The notes under the pieces are model-generated. The model did not search any database and was not told the DNA's origin. It was given only the letters and a program-made list of their open reading frames with translations. A DNA stretch of 64,000 nucleotides, taken from the NCBI GenBank assembly GCA_964036275.1, contig OZ038439.1:17034330-17098329 (forward strand). Reading direction: 5' to 3'. The stretch is from Litoditis marina. Taxonomy: Eukaryota > Nematoda > Chromadorea > Rhabditida > Rhabditidae. The first letter of the stretch is position 1, and every line of letters starts with the position of its first letter. Below, piece by piece: positions 45,740 to 63,700 of the stretch. The position numbers and the translations under genes are program-made.

Positions 45740-48700
45740 CGTCCTTCTTTAACACGTGTGGAACGTGTTGAATCGCGAATGACTCTACTCTGTTCTGTGA
45801 CTTCAAATGGCGTTTGAGAGTTTTGAGGAGCTACAAATATGAGTCGTTCTTTGAAATAATGGTGAAAAATTCTCTCAGACAGATATATTTCAGCTTGAGT
45901 TGAGATTTCTACCGTAATTTAGTTTAAAACGAATGAGGAAAACTAAAAATTAATCAATGAAGCGTTCGAGTAAAGTGATACCCGCAGTGTCACCGCACAT
46001 TTAATTAGGTTATTAACATAATTGTGTTCTTCCATGAAAGTATGGGCTCAGAAAACGGAAGTGAAGAACTAGAAAAATATAATAAGGAAACTATAAATGC
46101 CAGAAGAAAAAAGAAACACAATGGGTTTAAGACTAATTGCTCTGAAACAGATGTCACATAGCTTTCGCGGGATGAAAAAGCAAGAAAAACTTTGCGAGAG
46201 AAAAATAACATTAACCAAACCATATTCGAACCAGTACAATTCCAAATAGGATAAAAGGTCATGCAACTATGGTTTTTGGTTCGAATCAACCCATCGAGAC
46301 TTTTCAATTGAGATTCGAAATCCTATCAAATCAATTTGCCTTTCTAAGACAAATAGCATAACTTTCGAAAGCCAAATTCAAGTTTCCAAGAAATTGTGTC
46401 AAAATTAATTACTCAAATGAGTTCATGAAAAACTGTTTTTTATCAAAACTCCAAGTGGCAAGGAATGAACTTCGCCATTTTCGAGCAAAACGGAAAAACC
46501 GGAATTAGCCCCGGATAACAATGATAATTGGACGGGGATTACAATAAGCTTGTCCCATCCCTTTTAGAGACAAATATGAGTCACGCGAGAGAGTCGGTGA
46601 AATCGAGAGACACAGAGAAATAGAGCCAAAAGTTTACACAAAGAGTAGATGAAAAAAGTACTCATCCTCGAATAGATCTGTTTTATGTTGATTAGTATCA
46701 AAGTCCAAATTCACACTTCAAATCAAATCATAGGGTGTGAATCTGCTGACACTACCGTATGTAGATAGTTGATAACAGTGAATTGTCAGTGACGAATTTT
46801 GTTCTGATTAAATGTTTATGGCCCGAAAATCGTGCCGCTTCTCTCGAATAGCTGTGCAAAGAACACGGTAACATTCAACAACAAATGTGCAAATTTGACT
46901 GAACTATACAAAAAATACTACCCTTCCCGTCTTCACGTGATCACGTGAACCCCAGTAAACAATACGTGTTGCTTGATAGAAGCAGGGCGGGCTACGTGTA
47001 TTTGATGAGTTACGCGAAGGCTCATTAGTGGGTGTGAATCTAGGGGGCAAAAATCTCGGAAATCAGGGAATCTCGCGCAATTCCAGCAGAAAATTGGATA
47101 ATTCGAAGAGGAAAACATTTACATTTACGCAGGGAAAACAACGGGACTTCCTCAGAAATTAGAAAATAAGCTGGGGTGGAGTGGAACATTTGTGAGGTAT
47201 ATGAAGAAACATAAGAGTTTGTTTGCCGATGTCGAAAAACCATGTTTACAACTACAGAGAGAGTAGATCAAGCGAAGTGAAAATTTGAAAAACTATTTAA
47301 AAAAAACGTTGGAAACGCTCGTCAGCATCACATCCAGCGTGAGACGAAGTAAAGAATGAAAATACATAACTAATGCAATGCTTTTGAAAGTTCAGTCCCC
47401 TTATGTGTGATCCAATTTCATTTTATGAATCGTGGAATCCTAGTGAAAGTTGATGAAATTCCATCATTCTCTAATGTTTTACTGTACCACAGAAGAAGTC
47501 TCGACTGAAAGTGTAAATGTGTCACGAGAGATGTCATAAGTCATAAGCGAGACGCGTGCAGATCGCACCAGAACGTCGGCAACAGCTTAAATAGTTGAAC
47601 CAATATAAAACATTGGTGTGAAAAAGAAAAGTCGACAACAAGTCGAACTCTATATTTATTTCGTTCATGAAAGATTGGAGTGAACATGAAAAATGGTGAC
47701 TCCTTCTTGAGGCGCTGCAAGAATAGCTGATATGTCTGAGTAGTTTTGTCAGAAGATAATATAATTTATGTTGCATCATAAGAAGCAGGGTGCAGACTTC
47801 ATTACAACAAATACCACTTACATAATTAATACTTGTTAAACAAGCCAAATCTCGATTCTCTAGATTAAGGGTGCCGATTGATCATTTTTGGAGGTGAGAA
47901 TAATGAAAAACAACTCTATAGTTCTTGCTCCAGCGCCAAACTGGGTTTTAAACTACTTCAACAATGAAACGTTAAGAATGGTTAGGATGTTTCAAACTTT
48001 TTTAGTTATTGAGTTCTACTTTGACCTAAAAAAGTGTTCCTGGTGTCTCTATTGAATGTAGCGAATGCTCCATTTCAATTTCCGTCCTAAAACAGAGAAA
48101 AAGTACTCGAATAGACCCGGCAAAGTATTAATGTAGGTGAGAACTCGAGTCCACTTTCCATATAATATATGCCCATTTCTAATTGATCAACGAGGATAGG
48201 CGATTAGAACCAATGTATGCTCGATGCAAAAAAGTTTCTTGCAAATGATGTCACATTCTCCGGATTTGGATGGATTTTTGGATAGTTTTACCGTAGAAGA
48301 TAGGGCAAACTCATAGGTATGATAAACAGTTGATGACTACTTATATTCATCAAAATGTACGTTGTAGTTCAGCAGAGTGTACAAATTCGGATGTCCGTTT
48401 TTACATACAAGGCTCTACACAAAATCACGGTGTGAGATATTTTCGGTAAAAACACAAACACAAAGTTTGCTTGTCGAAAGAAAAAGTTTCTATGCTGTCG
48501 AAGTGTGGAATTAGTGTTATGTTCATTCAAAACAAGAATATTTGTTCATTAAGACTTTTGGATGTTATTATGTTTTTCATTTTCATATTTTCATAAAGTG
48601 TGGAATGCCATCTACCGTACTTAGGCCAAAAACCAGGAAGAATGTGTCTCGAGAATGGCGCAAATCATAGACAAAACCGCTCATTTATCTGCGAGATGAC

Positions 48701-51700
48701 GGGCCGAATGATATATGAGCGAACTGCTCGAACACGAAACAGTTGTTGCTCTTCGGACTCGCGTCGCTCAATCATGTTTTTCGACACTTTCTTCCTCCGG
48801 GAAAAGAGAAATATGAGACGGGCCACGGATTAATGAAACGGAAAATAGAACTAGTTACTGGACACTGAAAGGGATTGCATGTAAACAAGTTGGAGTTCAA
48901 CAAACAAATTTGAATTCAACTCAGCTGTTCAAACATCTGCTGCGCTAAGTTCGTGAAAACTGTGCTAAGAATGGAAAATATCGATTATGAATTGAATTTC
49001 TTGATAAAACGGTGATTTCTGGCACATGCTGGAAATTGGGTCGACTGTAAGCCGACAGTTGGGTGAGTATCATGAGATGTCTCTCAGATCAGAGCTTTGA
49101 AAATACGAGAACTGTAAAAAGGTCATGAAATATCTCAAGGCTCCCTGCTAGATAGTTTTCACGGGATCGGCAGTTATGGAGAAAAACCGCCATGCAACCA
49201 GCTCACATTTCTCGCTATTAATTTTGTTCCTATGAACCGATTTCCTGGTAGTTTTTTTCGATCGGTATAAGTTGTTGATTGAAATCATCAGAGCTATGAT
49301 ATTATATTTTAGGTTTGCACGAGTTCGTCGTACATACTACGTCTGCTTGGGTAACTCAAGTCTCAAGTAACGTCCACAACTGTGTCTACCTGATTTTTCA
49401 CTGGTTTGCGTCGGTTTGTTCCCGGATGGAACATTTCTGTGAGCCGTCAGATAATTTTCAACTAATAACATCAAAGACATTTGTCGTCATTTTAATTCAA
49501 CGAAAGGTTGTTAAGCCGTTCATAATTCCACATCAATAATCATTGAAAGGGGATGAACAAAGTCGGCAGTGACGATTGATTCTGATTCGCTAATGCACAA
49601 TGACGCAGGTATACGTCGTTGTCGTGCAGCTTTGACTTGATCCTCGAAGTGATCTGCGACTTGATCTACAGATGACGTAGGAACATACGTGAAGGGGAAG
49701 GCTGACGTCTTGCCGGGCAGTTTTTTCGATCAGGTATGAAACCACTCACCTTAAAAAATGCAATTCAATGAACTAGTGCGAGTCGGTTGTTGGAAGTTGC
49801 AATGAAGGCGACCGATAAAAGAAAGTAGTCTTGAAATACTCAATATCGTTGTGAAAGAAACGGAAACGTGTAGTTGTGTTCTCGAATCACCACGAGACTC
49901 GTTCAGCAGTTTGGCGGTCGGGTCCGGACGGCGTAGCAATCACTCAAAAAACTCATGAGATGGCTCATGAGCTATAACCCACGAGCTGCTAACAAGATTC
50001 CATTGATTGCGATGCTACAACCTTGGGAGCTCACGAGTAGTTCATGAGGTATCTCATGAGAAACTCATTAGAACTTCTCATGAGGTTGGAGGGATTGGTA
50101 CGTCGCCAGCAATCAAACAGTGGCACCATCACACACGAATATGTGTTGCTTGGGGTCGCAGTTGAACGACGCTTGTAACATTCGGATTTGACTCAAAACT
50201 GAGAACAAGGTTAGAAGTGCGAAAACATTCAAGGAAAATACCTCACATCTTTTGCCAGTGGTAACTCGAAATGGGGATGTGATCGGCGAGTATTTCATTC
50301 GGATTGACATGGAGATCGGAGAGTCTTTAGAAGTCTAACCATACGCGTCATCGTATTTTCCGTGACAAGACGTCAGCGATTCAGGATTTTATCGTGATAG
50401 TCACTCTGGATCCGATTGGAGCATGTGCGTTTTCTGAGATGACGACTGATTCATTCAGCTGAACGCAGAGTACATCAGATGTACTTGTTACAGCGAGAAA
50501 GACTGAACACGTATCGCGTTTGTAAAATTGCGTACAATGAAATCGAGGTTCGATGACGTAAAACAGAAAAAAAACATATTTTCCGATGTTTCTTCACGTT
50601 TTGCGTGGTTCCTTACTCTAGTTCAACCTAATAAGAAACTTCCATTTTTATTCTAAGATGCTCAAACGTTCATGAGTAGTTTGCTATTGGAATCTTTTCT
50701 GACACATACCTCGCTAATGTATAAATTTGCGAGGATTCCGGAAGAAAATGCACCCGAGAGTCATATTAACCTATGGTGGAGCGTGAATAGTAGCTGGCAA
50801 TCATAGTATGTCTTCGCTACTTCCTCGTCAATAAGGAAATATTAGGAATGCGTGGTATGCTTTGTTTTATGACATTCATAGTACACGTTGTTGTACTCAG
50901 TACATTTGTGACACTAAACTAGCCGAGAATTTGTCTGAGGGTACATCTCAGCGTTCCAGTGAAAAATAACTGAAAACGTAATAGGAATAATCATGAGTTT
51001 GACGAAAGTTACCTCGACTCCATATCACTCAAAGTCTCAGCTGGTTGACGATAACAACAACTTTGTAATTGTCGGATCTTTCGACCTACAAAATTGACCG
51101 TAATACAAACTACAAACTTTAGCTGTTGGTTGCGCAGTTCTACGAAATTGTCTTTTTCGAATTTTCAGGGTAAAAGAGCAATGACGTGATTTTTGCTTAT
51201 TTTCGCGTCAGAAGTGTTCGCCGTGGTACTGAAATCAGCTGAGGACCCCTTCATAGCGTGGCCATTACGTAGTTCAATTCCTTCTTACGTCACTCGCTAC
51301 TTTCCACCCTCTGCAAATCTTCCTAAGCTGAACCATTGACGTCCGTCCCCACATGTTCTGCACGCTGAGACTGAGCAGACAGAAGAGCCTCCCACAAGCG
51401 TATAGTTCGTTCCACCAAACAATGTACCTTTACAAAAGCCCAAACCTAAACCCACTCACATAAAGCACGATATCTACGATGAAACCACCAAAACAATACT
51501 TTTTCTAACAGAACACCTCGTGTTCAGTAAAAAAATAGAACCAACAATACACCATGATGACGAGTTTGATCGATAGTAGGAATCTCTCACTAGACGCAAA
51601 GAAAATTCTCGTAAAACGTGCAGAACGCTATAACTGTGCGTTTTCTCTTGCACGTTCACAAATCTTACAGTAATTCACATGTTTGGCGTGACGGTCAGAC

Positions 51701-52110
51701 TGTTGATAGAGGTATGATTTCAACATGAGCTCATGCTGAGCACACTTTCCGCCTCATTCCAAAGCAGAATAAACTGGTGGTACGTGTAAATGTGCGAACA
51801 ATATTGTCTACAAGTCTATTTTTAGTTATTTATAGTATTTCCGTAGTGCCTTTCGGATGTGCGTCGTACTCGAAAAGCCCCACCCTCTAATCCAAGAGGC
51901 GGAGCGAAGTCATATAGTATATTAACACAGGGCTTCGTCCATTTGTTAATGGAGAATCACAACTCCCCCGTCAACTTTTAAAGACTTTCTTTGACTTTTT
52001 GTTTTGAATTCAATTTGAATTCACATATTGAGCCAGTAGAAGAATTCACCTTCAATTACCGATGCGTTTTCCAGAATATTACGTGTAACTGGTTCGACTG
52101 ATATAACCGT

Positions 52111-52255
52111 ATAAGATAAGATAAGATTTAAGATTTAAGATTTATTTTGATCACATCACATTGTTGCAAACAAACATCACATTCATAAGATAACATCATA
52201 AGATAAGATAAGATTTAAGATTTAAGATTTATTTTGATCACATCACATTGTTGCA
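52111..52255. repeat. 58-bp direct repeat with GATAAG clusters
   Basis: Identical 58-base copies at 52111-52168 and 52198-52255 begin ATAAGATAAGATAAGATTTA and end CATTGTTGCA. Each has consecutive AGATAAG sites, the core of GATA-factor binding sites. The CACATTGTTGCA end is repeated once more. Confidence 0.85.
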
Positions 52256-53182
52256 CATCACATTGTTGCAAAGTATAGTAGTTGTATCGTCTTTTCGTTT
52301 GGTGTCTGATCAATCTCATCTTCGGTAATCATTTGAACTGAAAAAGCAAAATCTACCGTGAATCAACGTGAGAGGAACGAGTCTACGTTGCCTTCCCCCC
52401 TCTTTCTCTCTATTTTTCTCCCTCACTTTCTCATTCATTGAGTCACAGTACCAACTTAGCGACGTATCCGGGAATAACACCCAGGTTTTGTAGATATGTC
52501 GGTTTCAGCAAGATAAAATGTTTGATTCACCGGTGCAAAATCGGATCGGCAGTACTTCTGGCCCAGAGACGACTTATGTTTATCCGAACTAGCTATGTCT
52601 ACTCCGAAAACGGCTTAATCTAATTTCCTTCATTGTTGCAACACTGTAATAAATTGTTGGTCGGATGGAACAGAAATGGATCTCTGATTCGGCATTTCGT
52701 GCAAAAGCGCCGTGCATTGTTATCATCTTCTCACTTCCTGTCAGGAAATGTCATGTGTGTCCGGTTGAGACTCACCCTTACGTCAATCCTAATCCCTCAT
52801 TTCTTGTGTGATGTGATAGAACACTAGGTGAATTAATCCTTTTACTAATCCTCAGCACTAAGAAAAAGAAACATTAGCAAAGTCCGGCGTTCGTTCAGAG
52901 CCTAAATCTCTGCTAAACCGTCTCCGGTCTAAGCTGGGTTTTATCTCTTTTTATAGCGTCAGGCAGATATTCTGAAGTCGATACTGACAGCAATGTTCTC
53001 TTCTTCCACTAGTACAAGAAGCTGCATACCTGTAATGCATTCAGCAACTCATCTTTTCTGGCCGTATTTCGAATCCGGAACTTGTTATTCGTGTTGTGTC
53101 TCTGCCTCTCTGTACAAAATTGTGTTATTTCACTCATCAATAAACCCTGGATTCTTTCAGTAAATCAATCAATAAGTCAACA

Positions 53183-54942
53183 ATGGTAACAATCTACGAG
53201 GACGAATTCGTGCTTCTGACCGACTACAAACTCGTCGTGAAAAACTTCCATTTCCCCAGCAAACGATCGAAGAACATTGCGATCGATCAAATTTCCATTG
53301 TCTGGTTTGAGGTGAGGAACTCTATACTCAGAAACCAAAGAAATTCAATTGGAACAAAACTGCGTTCTTTGAAAACGGAATGAACGTGTTATCTAATGAT
53401 TTTTAGAGTCAAAGTAGCTGTGCTCGGAATGTTTGTGTTGTATTCAAATACAACATTGAACTGTACCACCCAAAGATCGCAGCGACTAACAAGAAGCCTA
53501 CCACAATTATTTAGCGTAGTATATGTCGGAGATTTCCTGATAACTAGTTTCTCAGTAAGAGAAGAAGCCATAATTCACATCCGATGGCTTCTCGATTCAC
53601 GTGGAAGGCCTTTGAAACCACAAGAATTGACTTAGCTCCACATAAAACAATTGATTTGCTTTATTGGTTCGGTCTATTGAACTAAAAAAATATTACGAAC
53701 AACTCACAGTTCATGGAAATCACAGTTTACAATACAAAGCCACCGAACTATCAATCTTTTTTCTATATGAAGTAGATTTTTCAGGAACAAGACACCTGTA
53801 ATGGTTCGGCGACCAAAACGTGGGGCAAAACTTCCGCCGACGTGTACTGGGCCCTGGATTTGAAGAGGTTTGTCTTTCTTAGTATAATTTCAGACGTCGG
53901 AAAGTTCTTTTCAAATCCCCATACTAACTGGACCTGAAACACTTCCAAAAAGTGCATCAGTTTCTTCTGCAAATGTGCCATAGATGGATAGTCGAGTTTC
54001 CTGTTGTTGTAGAATTTCTACAACCAATGTTCTATAGACATTCTTGCACTGCACGTTTGCGTAGCTAATTTGAAACCGGCCCGGAAATATGCTGATCAGG
54101 CAAAAGTGCATGTTTTGCGAACCTACATCTACAAGACATTTGAACTCAAATACTAAGGGCGAGAAGTATGAACCTGAAAATTACGTTGGCAAGTTAGAAA
54201 TGGGTACCACTTTCATTAGCCGGATTATCTCCAACAATACCCGATGACATTACTAGATTCCCTTATCCGCCTAAAATAGCTCGTGTAAACAACTTTGGAT
54301 TAGCTCGCTCTAGCAAACACAAAGTATTTCTCGTTAGCTTGTAAGAAAACACAGTTTGATTTAGGGGTACCAAACTACCCCATTGCTAACTGAATTATCC
54401 TTTTTTTGAGGTGCGAACTACAATATGTGATATAAAGAACACATATATTTGCATGAGAAAAGGATTTCTCCCAGTACCCGTTCATATGACGTGATGATGT
54501 ACTGAGTAGTGTTCAAGTCAGTCTCTAATTGACATGCGCATTCCGATCCTTCTCTAAGAAACATCGACCCAGTTTCTCATTATACATGCACTGATAGTAC
54601 CTAGAATGTTTTATACCTATGGTAGTTCAGTAGAAGATGTACTCAAATTTCGTCGCCCGTCACTGTCAAGTTGCACGCAACAGTATATGCGCGGTACAAT
54701 CACCACAGATTATGTGGAAAGTCATCTGTTCGATCGCAAATAAACTAAGCTGGTTTTTTGTAAAATATATTTCATTCCTCATTTCCAGATGTCTTCATAC
54801 CGGCCACCGCTGGAACATGGTGATCGACTACGGGGCGAAACAGCGCATCGGGTTCAGTGTGGAAGACGGGGAGGAGTTCATGGAAGCCATGAGAAACTCA
54901 CTCGACTACCATGTCATCATCGTCAACTACATCAACTTGTAG
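53183..54942 (+). CDS. Conserved small protein, PH-like fold suspected
   Basis: Three exons, 53183-53311, 53785-53867 and 54789-54942, in phase, give 121 residues. I do not recognise a named family with certainty. The strand pattern (ITI...L.DY.LVVKNFHFP then IAIDQISIVWFE, a Trp-rich centre TWGKTSADVYWALDL, then an RIGFSVEDGEEFMEAM helix) resembles a widespread small eukaryotic and bacterial protein group with a predicted PH-like domain. There is no signal peptide or membrane segment. The start is supported by a possible trans-splice acceptor 22 bases upstream (TTCTTTCAG ending 53160). A 14-codon diverged copy of the C-terminal coding end lies downstream at 55007-55048. AATAAA is at 55436-55441. 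Confidence 0.8.
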
Positions 54943-56158
54943 CTTGTAGTTTGGAAGCAAACTGTAGTTCTGTCTTTCTGCTGTGTTCCTTTCTCTACAG
55001 TAGTCTTTCGACTATCATGTCATCATTGTGAACCACATCAACCTGTAGTTTGTGGTCTGAGCCCTGGAAGAATGGCACATTACTGTAGATAAGAGTTTCT
55101 GCTGTGTTTTTGATCAGGCTCCTCGGTTGCTGCAGTGATTTCAATCTGAGACATCTCTCTAATTTGACGATTTGAACTGTACTAAAGTTTGCAGAAGTTT
55201 CTCAAAATTGTTTTTCGGAACAACTTAAGGGAAAAGGGTTGCAAGGAAAGCTTTGATTTATTTCCTAATCAGTTTCATGTGATTCATGTGATTTACGTGT
55301 ACCTTGCTCGTGTTGTTGATAGAATTTGAGTGTCGACTCAAATGTAACCTATTTTCAGTATCGATGAGAATAGTATCTCAACACGAACCTTTTTTGCTGT
55401 GTTCATTGTCTAATTGCCTTAGTTCGCTCAATGTAAATAAATGATTCAATCTCACATTCAACTGAAATATAAGTAGTGAAACTCAAGGTTTTGATCAGTT
55501 TTGAACAACAAAATAGAAACTGAAATTGAGACAATCACATGTATTTCGTGTAGGTTTAGAAAACAACAAAAAGTAATTTCATATTTATTGAGAACGTATG
55601 GATAAGAATTTTGACACACAATGCACACAACTAGCATACAAACACAATGCTTGGATTATTACCGGTTGATTTTGACAAAATACATCTTATAATCTGAGAT
55701 AAAATGATCTGATTTTCATAAAAAGACAATGTACATGCTGCTCTGACAAACATTTTCCAACAAACTTATTTTTTTCGATCAGAAAAAACTTCGAGCAGAA
55801 TATATATTGAACTTGGAAGTTAACAAGAAGATTGCTTTCAACATTTTGAGAACAGAGGCAGTTTCATTGAAAGGTGGGTACTTGATGTTGAAAAATATAG
55901 AACACTTTCGCAAAAAGAAAGTGTTGTTCGCCTATGAACAAAGAAAATAAATGCAATCTAACATAATTCATACCGGGCAAGGATTATTATGCACATTTTG
56001 GTTCTGGAGGTATATTAGTTCTCTCACGAATGGTATTTATGACAAATAGGTTTCTATCTCAAAAATACTCAAAAAAGATCTGCACAGGTTTTGATCTCCT
56101 CAACGTAAAGCTATGGAATACAGGACAATGTTAGTTTGTCAGAATCAGAGTAGCAGAG
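54943..56158. other. Convergent intergenic region between the small protein and TRIM genes
   Basis: It holds the duplicated C-terminal coding fragment (55007-55048), the poly(A) signal at 55436 and presumably the 3' UTR of the minus-strand TRIM gene. No further gene is supported. Confidence 0.55.
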
Positions 56159-60728
<4,570 letters not shown>

Positions 60729-63700
60729 CTGAAAAGAAAGACAATCAAAAATGGCTGAATCTGAAAATGAAAAGGCCCATCACTACACATACACAAGTAT
60801 GCAGATGGTAATTGGATGCTGTCAAATGTTTTGTGGTGTAGTTTGTCGTCTTAAGTTCCCGTTTGACGTGCATGATTTCTAATCCTCCTGCCATGTTGCC
60901 CCCTTCATTTTCAAAGTTGCAGTGTCTCTTTTCCTTTCTTCTTCTCTTCTTTTCCCTCCCTTTTCTCTCCATTCTATATCTTTCATTTTCTTCCACCAAC
61001 GTCTCCTCATTATTTCGCGGATTCGTGCATGTTACCCGGTGATGAATTGTTTCTTCATTGTCACCAATTTTGTCCAATTTCTGCCCCAACCAGCTGGCCA
61101 CTGTCAGTATAATGTCAAATGGCTGAGGAAGCGTAATTCCGGACAATAACTCAGTGTTCTTTGAAACATTTTGTAAACCTTTCACTAGGTTTTCCTGGAA
61201 AGATGGTGAAAAGGAAGTTTTTGATGAATGTTGGATCGCAGGCCTAAACGTTCAAAAAAGTTCCACGTTTGTTTGAGAATTTCTCTGATTATTTCGCCAC
61301 TCCCTTCGCGCTATATTTTCTCTCAATCCCTCCACGTCTCTCTGACTCTCTGTTACTCTCTCTGCCTTTCTCTCTTCCTATTTCTCTCTCTCCCTCTACG
61401 GTCATTCTCCGTAATTTGGTAGTAAATTAGTAACGAAGGCACTAGGTGACCATTGACTGCTATACTTCCGGATACTCGCGGATTCTCCCGATACGTGTTC
61501 CGGTACTACTCGTTAGGAGGGAAATTAGACTGAGATGGATGAGAGAGAGAGAGAGAGAGGGTAGAAAAATATCGAAGGTAGAGTAAGAGAGAGGGGAAAA
61601 AGGAGAGAGAAAACGAGAGAAAAAGAGAAAGAAAAAAGATTAAAAGAAATAGAGAGAAAGGTAGAGAGAGAGAGAGAGCATAAACCCGTGATAGTGCTTC
61701 CCCAAAACAAGCGAAGCTGCTCACGTTTTCTAGCCGGCTGTAAAACGTTGCGTACACCCGTTACGGAGCCAATCAGTCACTGTCAATCTCTGCGTCTCTT
61801 GATTTGGCACACTCTCTCCGTCACTCTTACAGCTTATCTAAGAGGCAGATGAATCCATAAAAAGCACGTCTATCCATCACGTATTGTTCGAGGATTAGCA
61901 TTACGTTTGCTATATAATCTCGGCAACAAACTGAGCGAAAGGCTCAGACTGGATTGATGAACGAACGGAACAGTAGTTCATGGAACATCAGGATGAACAT
62001 AGCTGGTTTCGTAGTTTGAACTCACAACACGCTATACTTCACGAAATTCGACCGAAAAATGACGAAAGCCAACTAAAAAACAAACAGAGTGAAATATGGA
62101 AACACACACCGTGTTAGCCTTCTTTGGGAAGAGTTAACCCTATACAGCTCATAATGTACTTCAACAAAACAATGACGTGAATGTCCCCAACCTCGGGTTT
62201 CTCCTAAAGGTAACCAGATATTCTAATAGTGTCGTGTTTATTTGGCCTTCCGCTAATCCTCTTTTCGGTGAAGAGACCGCGTCACCTCGATTGCGCAGCC
62301 GCATCTCAATTGCGCAACGTCGCAGCTGCGCTAAACAGATTGCTGACTATCCGTTTGAAAAAGCCGATCAGATGAGGTTATGGATCATTGAACTGCAAAT
62401 TGGTGAGTTTGAACGAACTCCGATAAAAAAGTGCGCAATGAAGAAATTCTAACATTTTCCATTTGAACATTATGGGTGAAGTTCTCCAGTATTCGAATGA
62501 CCGATCTGGTTCGAAGCGTTCAGTTTTTTATAATAAACGAAAACTCTCTCAGACTGCTACTCATATGAATCTTCAAGATAACATGGCCGATTATCAGTAT
62601 TCATGAGCGTGCAATGACAACGTGCACAACAGCATCTATCCTTCCACGTTTCACGTGAACATCCATTTTTATAGTGTAACATTTAGTTCCGGTCCCTTTC
62701 CGGGGCGAATTCGTCTGCCGGAGAAAGTCCACTCAAGACTGGCCATATGGCCTTTCCATATTATGCATGGCCCTGCTAATTACTCGAGGATTTTTCATTG
62801 CTGACAGCCGCGCGAAATTGATGGATCAATTAGAGGTTAATTGAAAACAGATTCGGAGAAGCAGTGAAAACGGATAAAAGAAAACACAGATGAGACGTTC
62901 GGATACGGTATATCTACAGCAGTGGTAATGTCTATATGGGTGCGAACTACATGCACTTTTTGATGCTCGAGTTAGAAATTCGATTTCTACTAGAAACAAA
63001 CAAAGAATTTAGCTTAGCATTTTGGTATTCGTAACCATAACTTATATCACGCGTAGTAGACAAATTCTCAAATTATTATCATCCCGAGCAATGTTTATGA
63101 AGCGAGAGTTGACCGGACACGCGACCCTTTTAGTGTCGGGACCGCCAATTCGCAGCCCCATAAATCTCTGGCTACAAAAGCACAAATGGAATCGGAATTT
63201 ACGGGCGCCATGTGGCGCCGCGCCTCGAAATATATTATACTCATCGTATAACTCTCGACCAAGCAACAACATTTTCTGGGAATAATCAACCTGATTGAGC
63301 ATCTCAAATTTACTACGATCAAATTATTAGATTTATATTAATTTTGTATCTTGTTGAAAAGAGCAAATGTGTATCTGTTTCAGAACAAGAAGCGACTAAA
63401 ATCGGTTGTGATGAATAAGATATTATGTCATACAACTGAGGCATTTTAGAATCAGAACAGAGTGGTTATGATGGTTTTGTTATCGTTTTGTAGTGGAAAA
63501 CAGCAAAACACGTACTTGCACTCGTGACTTGTAGGCTCAATGCCTGCAACTTTGTAAATATACAGGAATTTGAAATGTTCGTTTTTCGAAGAGCGGCAGG
63601 TGGTTTGATGTTGGCCTAATTATTCATCCCACATATGTTGTCCACCGTCTTTTTCTCAACGTCGTTGCTTGCACCGTTCGCCATATGATGGAGGTTATGA

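Larger units (their letters stand above)
45469..53182. other. Long intergenic region with no supported gene
   Basis: About 7.7 kb in which I find no convincing coding exon or RNA gene. It contains a second copy of the 18-base sequence around the HAD-gene start (45600-45617 versus 45456-45473), a 38-base-arm fold-back (45645-45739), a degenerate CTCATGAG-rich palindrome (about 49947-50095) and a repeated 58-base GATAAG-bearing segment (52111-52168 and 52198-52255). A possible trans-splice acceptor TTCTTTCAG ends at 53160. Distal promoter sequence of the flanking genes may lie here. Confidence 0.5.

Noticed and set aside
48600..48833. 77-residue plus-strand frame and a 36-codon minus-strand frame in the same place
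   Set aside because: Neither has splice partners or family resemblance.
49935..50115. Transposon with 8-bp AGCAATCA duplication around the CTCATGAG palindrome
   Set aside because: The palindrome arms are degenerate and the sequence next to the two AGCAATCA copies is not inverted, so the repeat could be chance.
60745..61185. 146-residue minus-strand frame next to the TRIM exons
   Set aside because: It has Lys/Arg/Glu-rich low-complexity composition, no RING or B-box Cys/His pattern, and lies beyond an intact acceptor at 60729. It is treated as intron.
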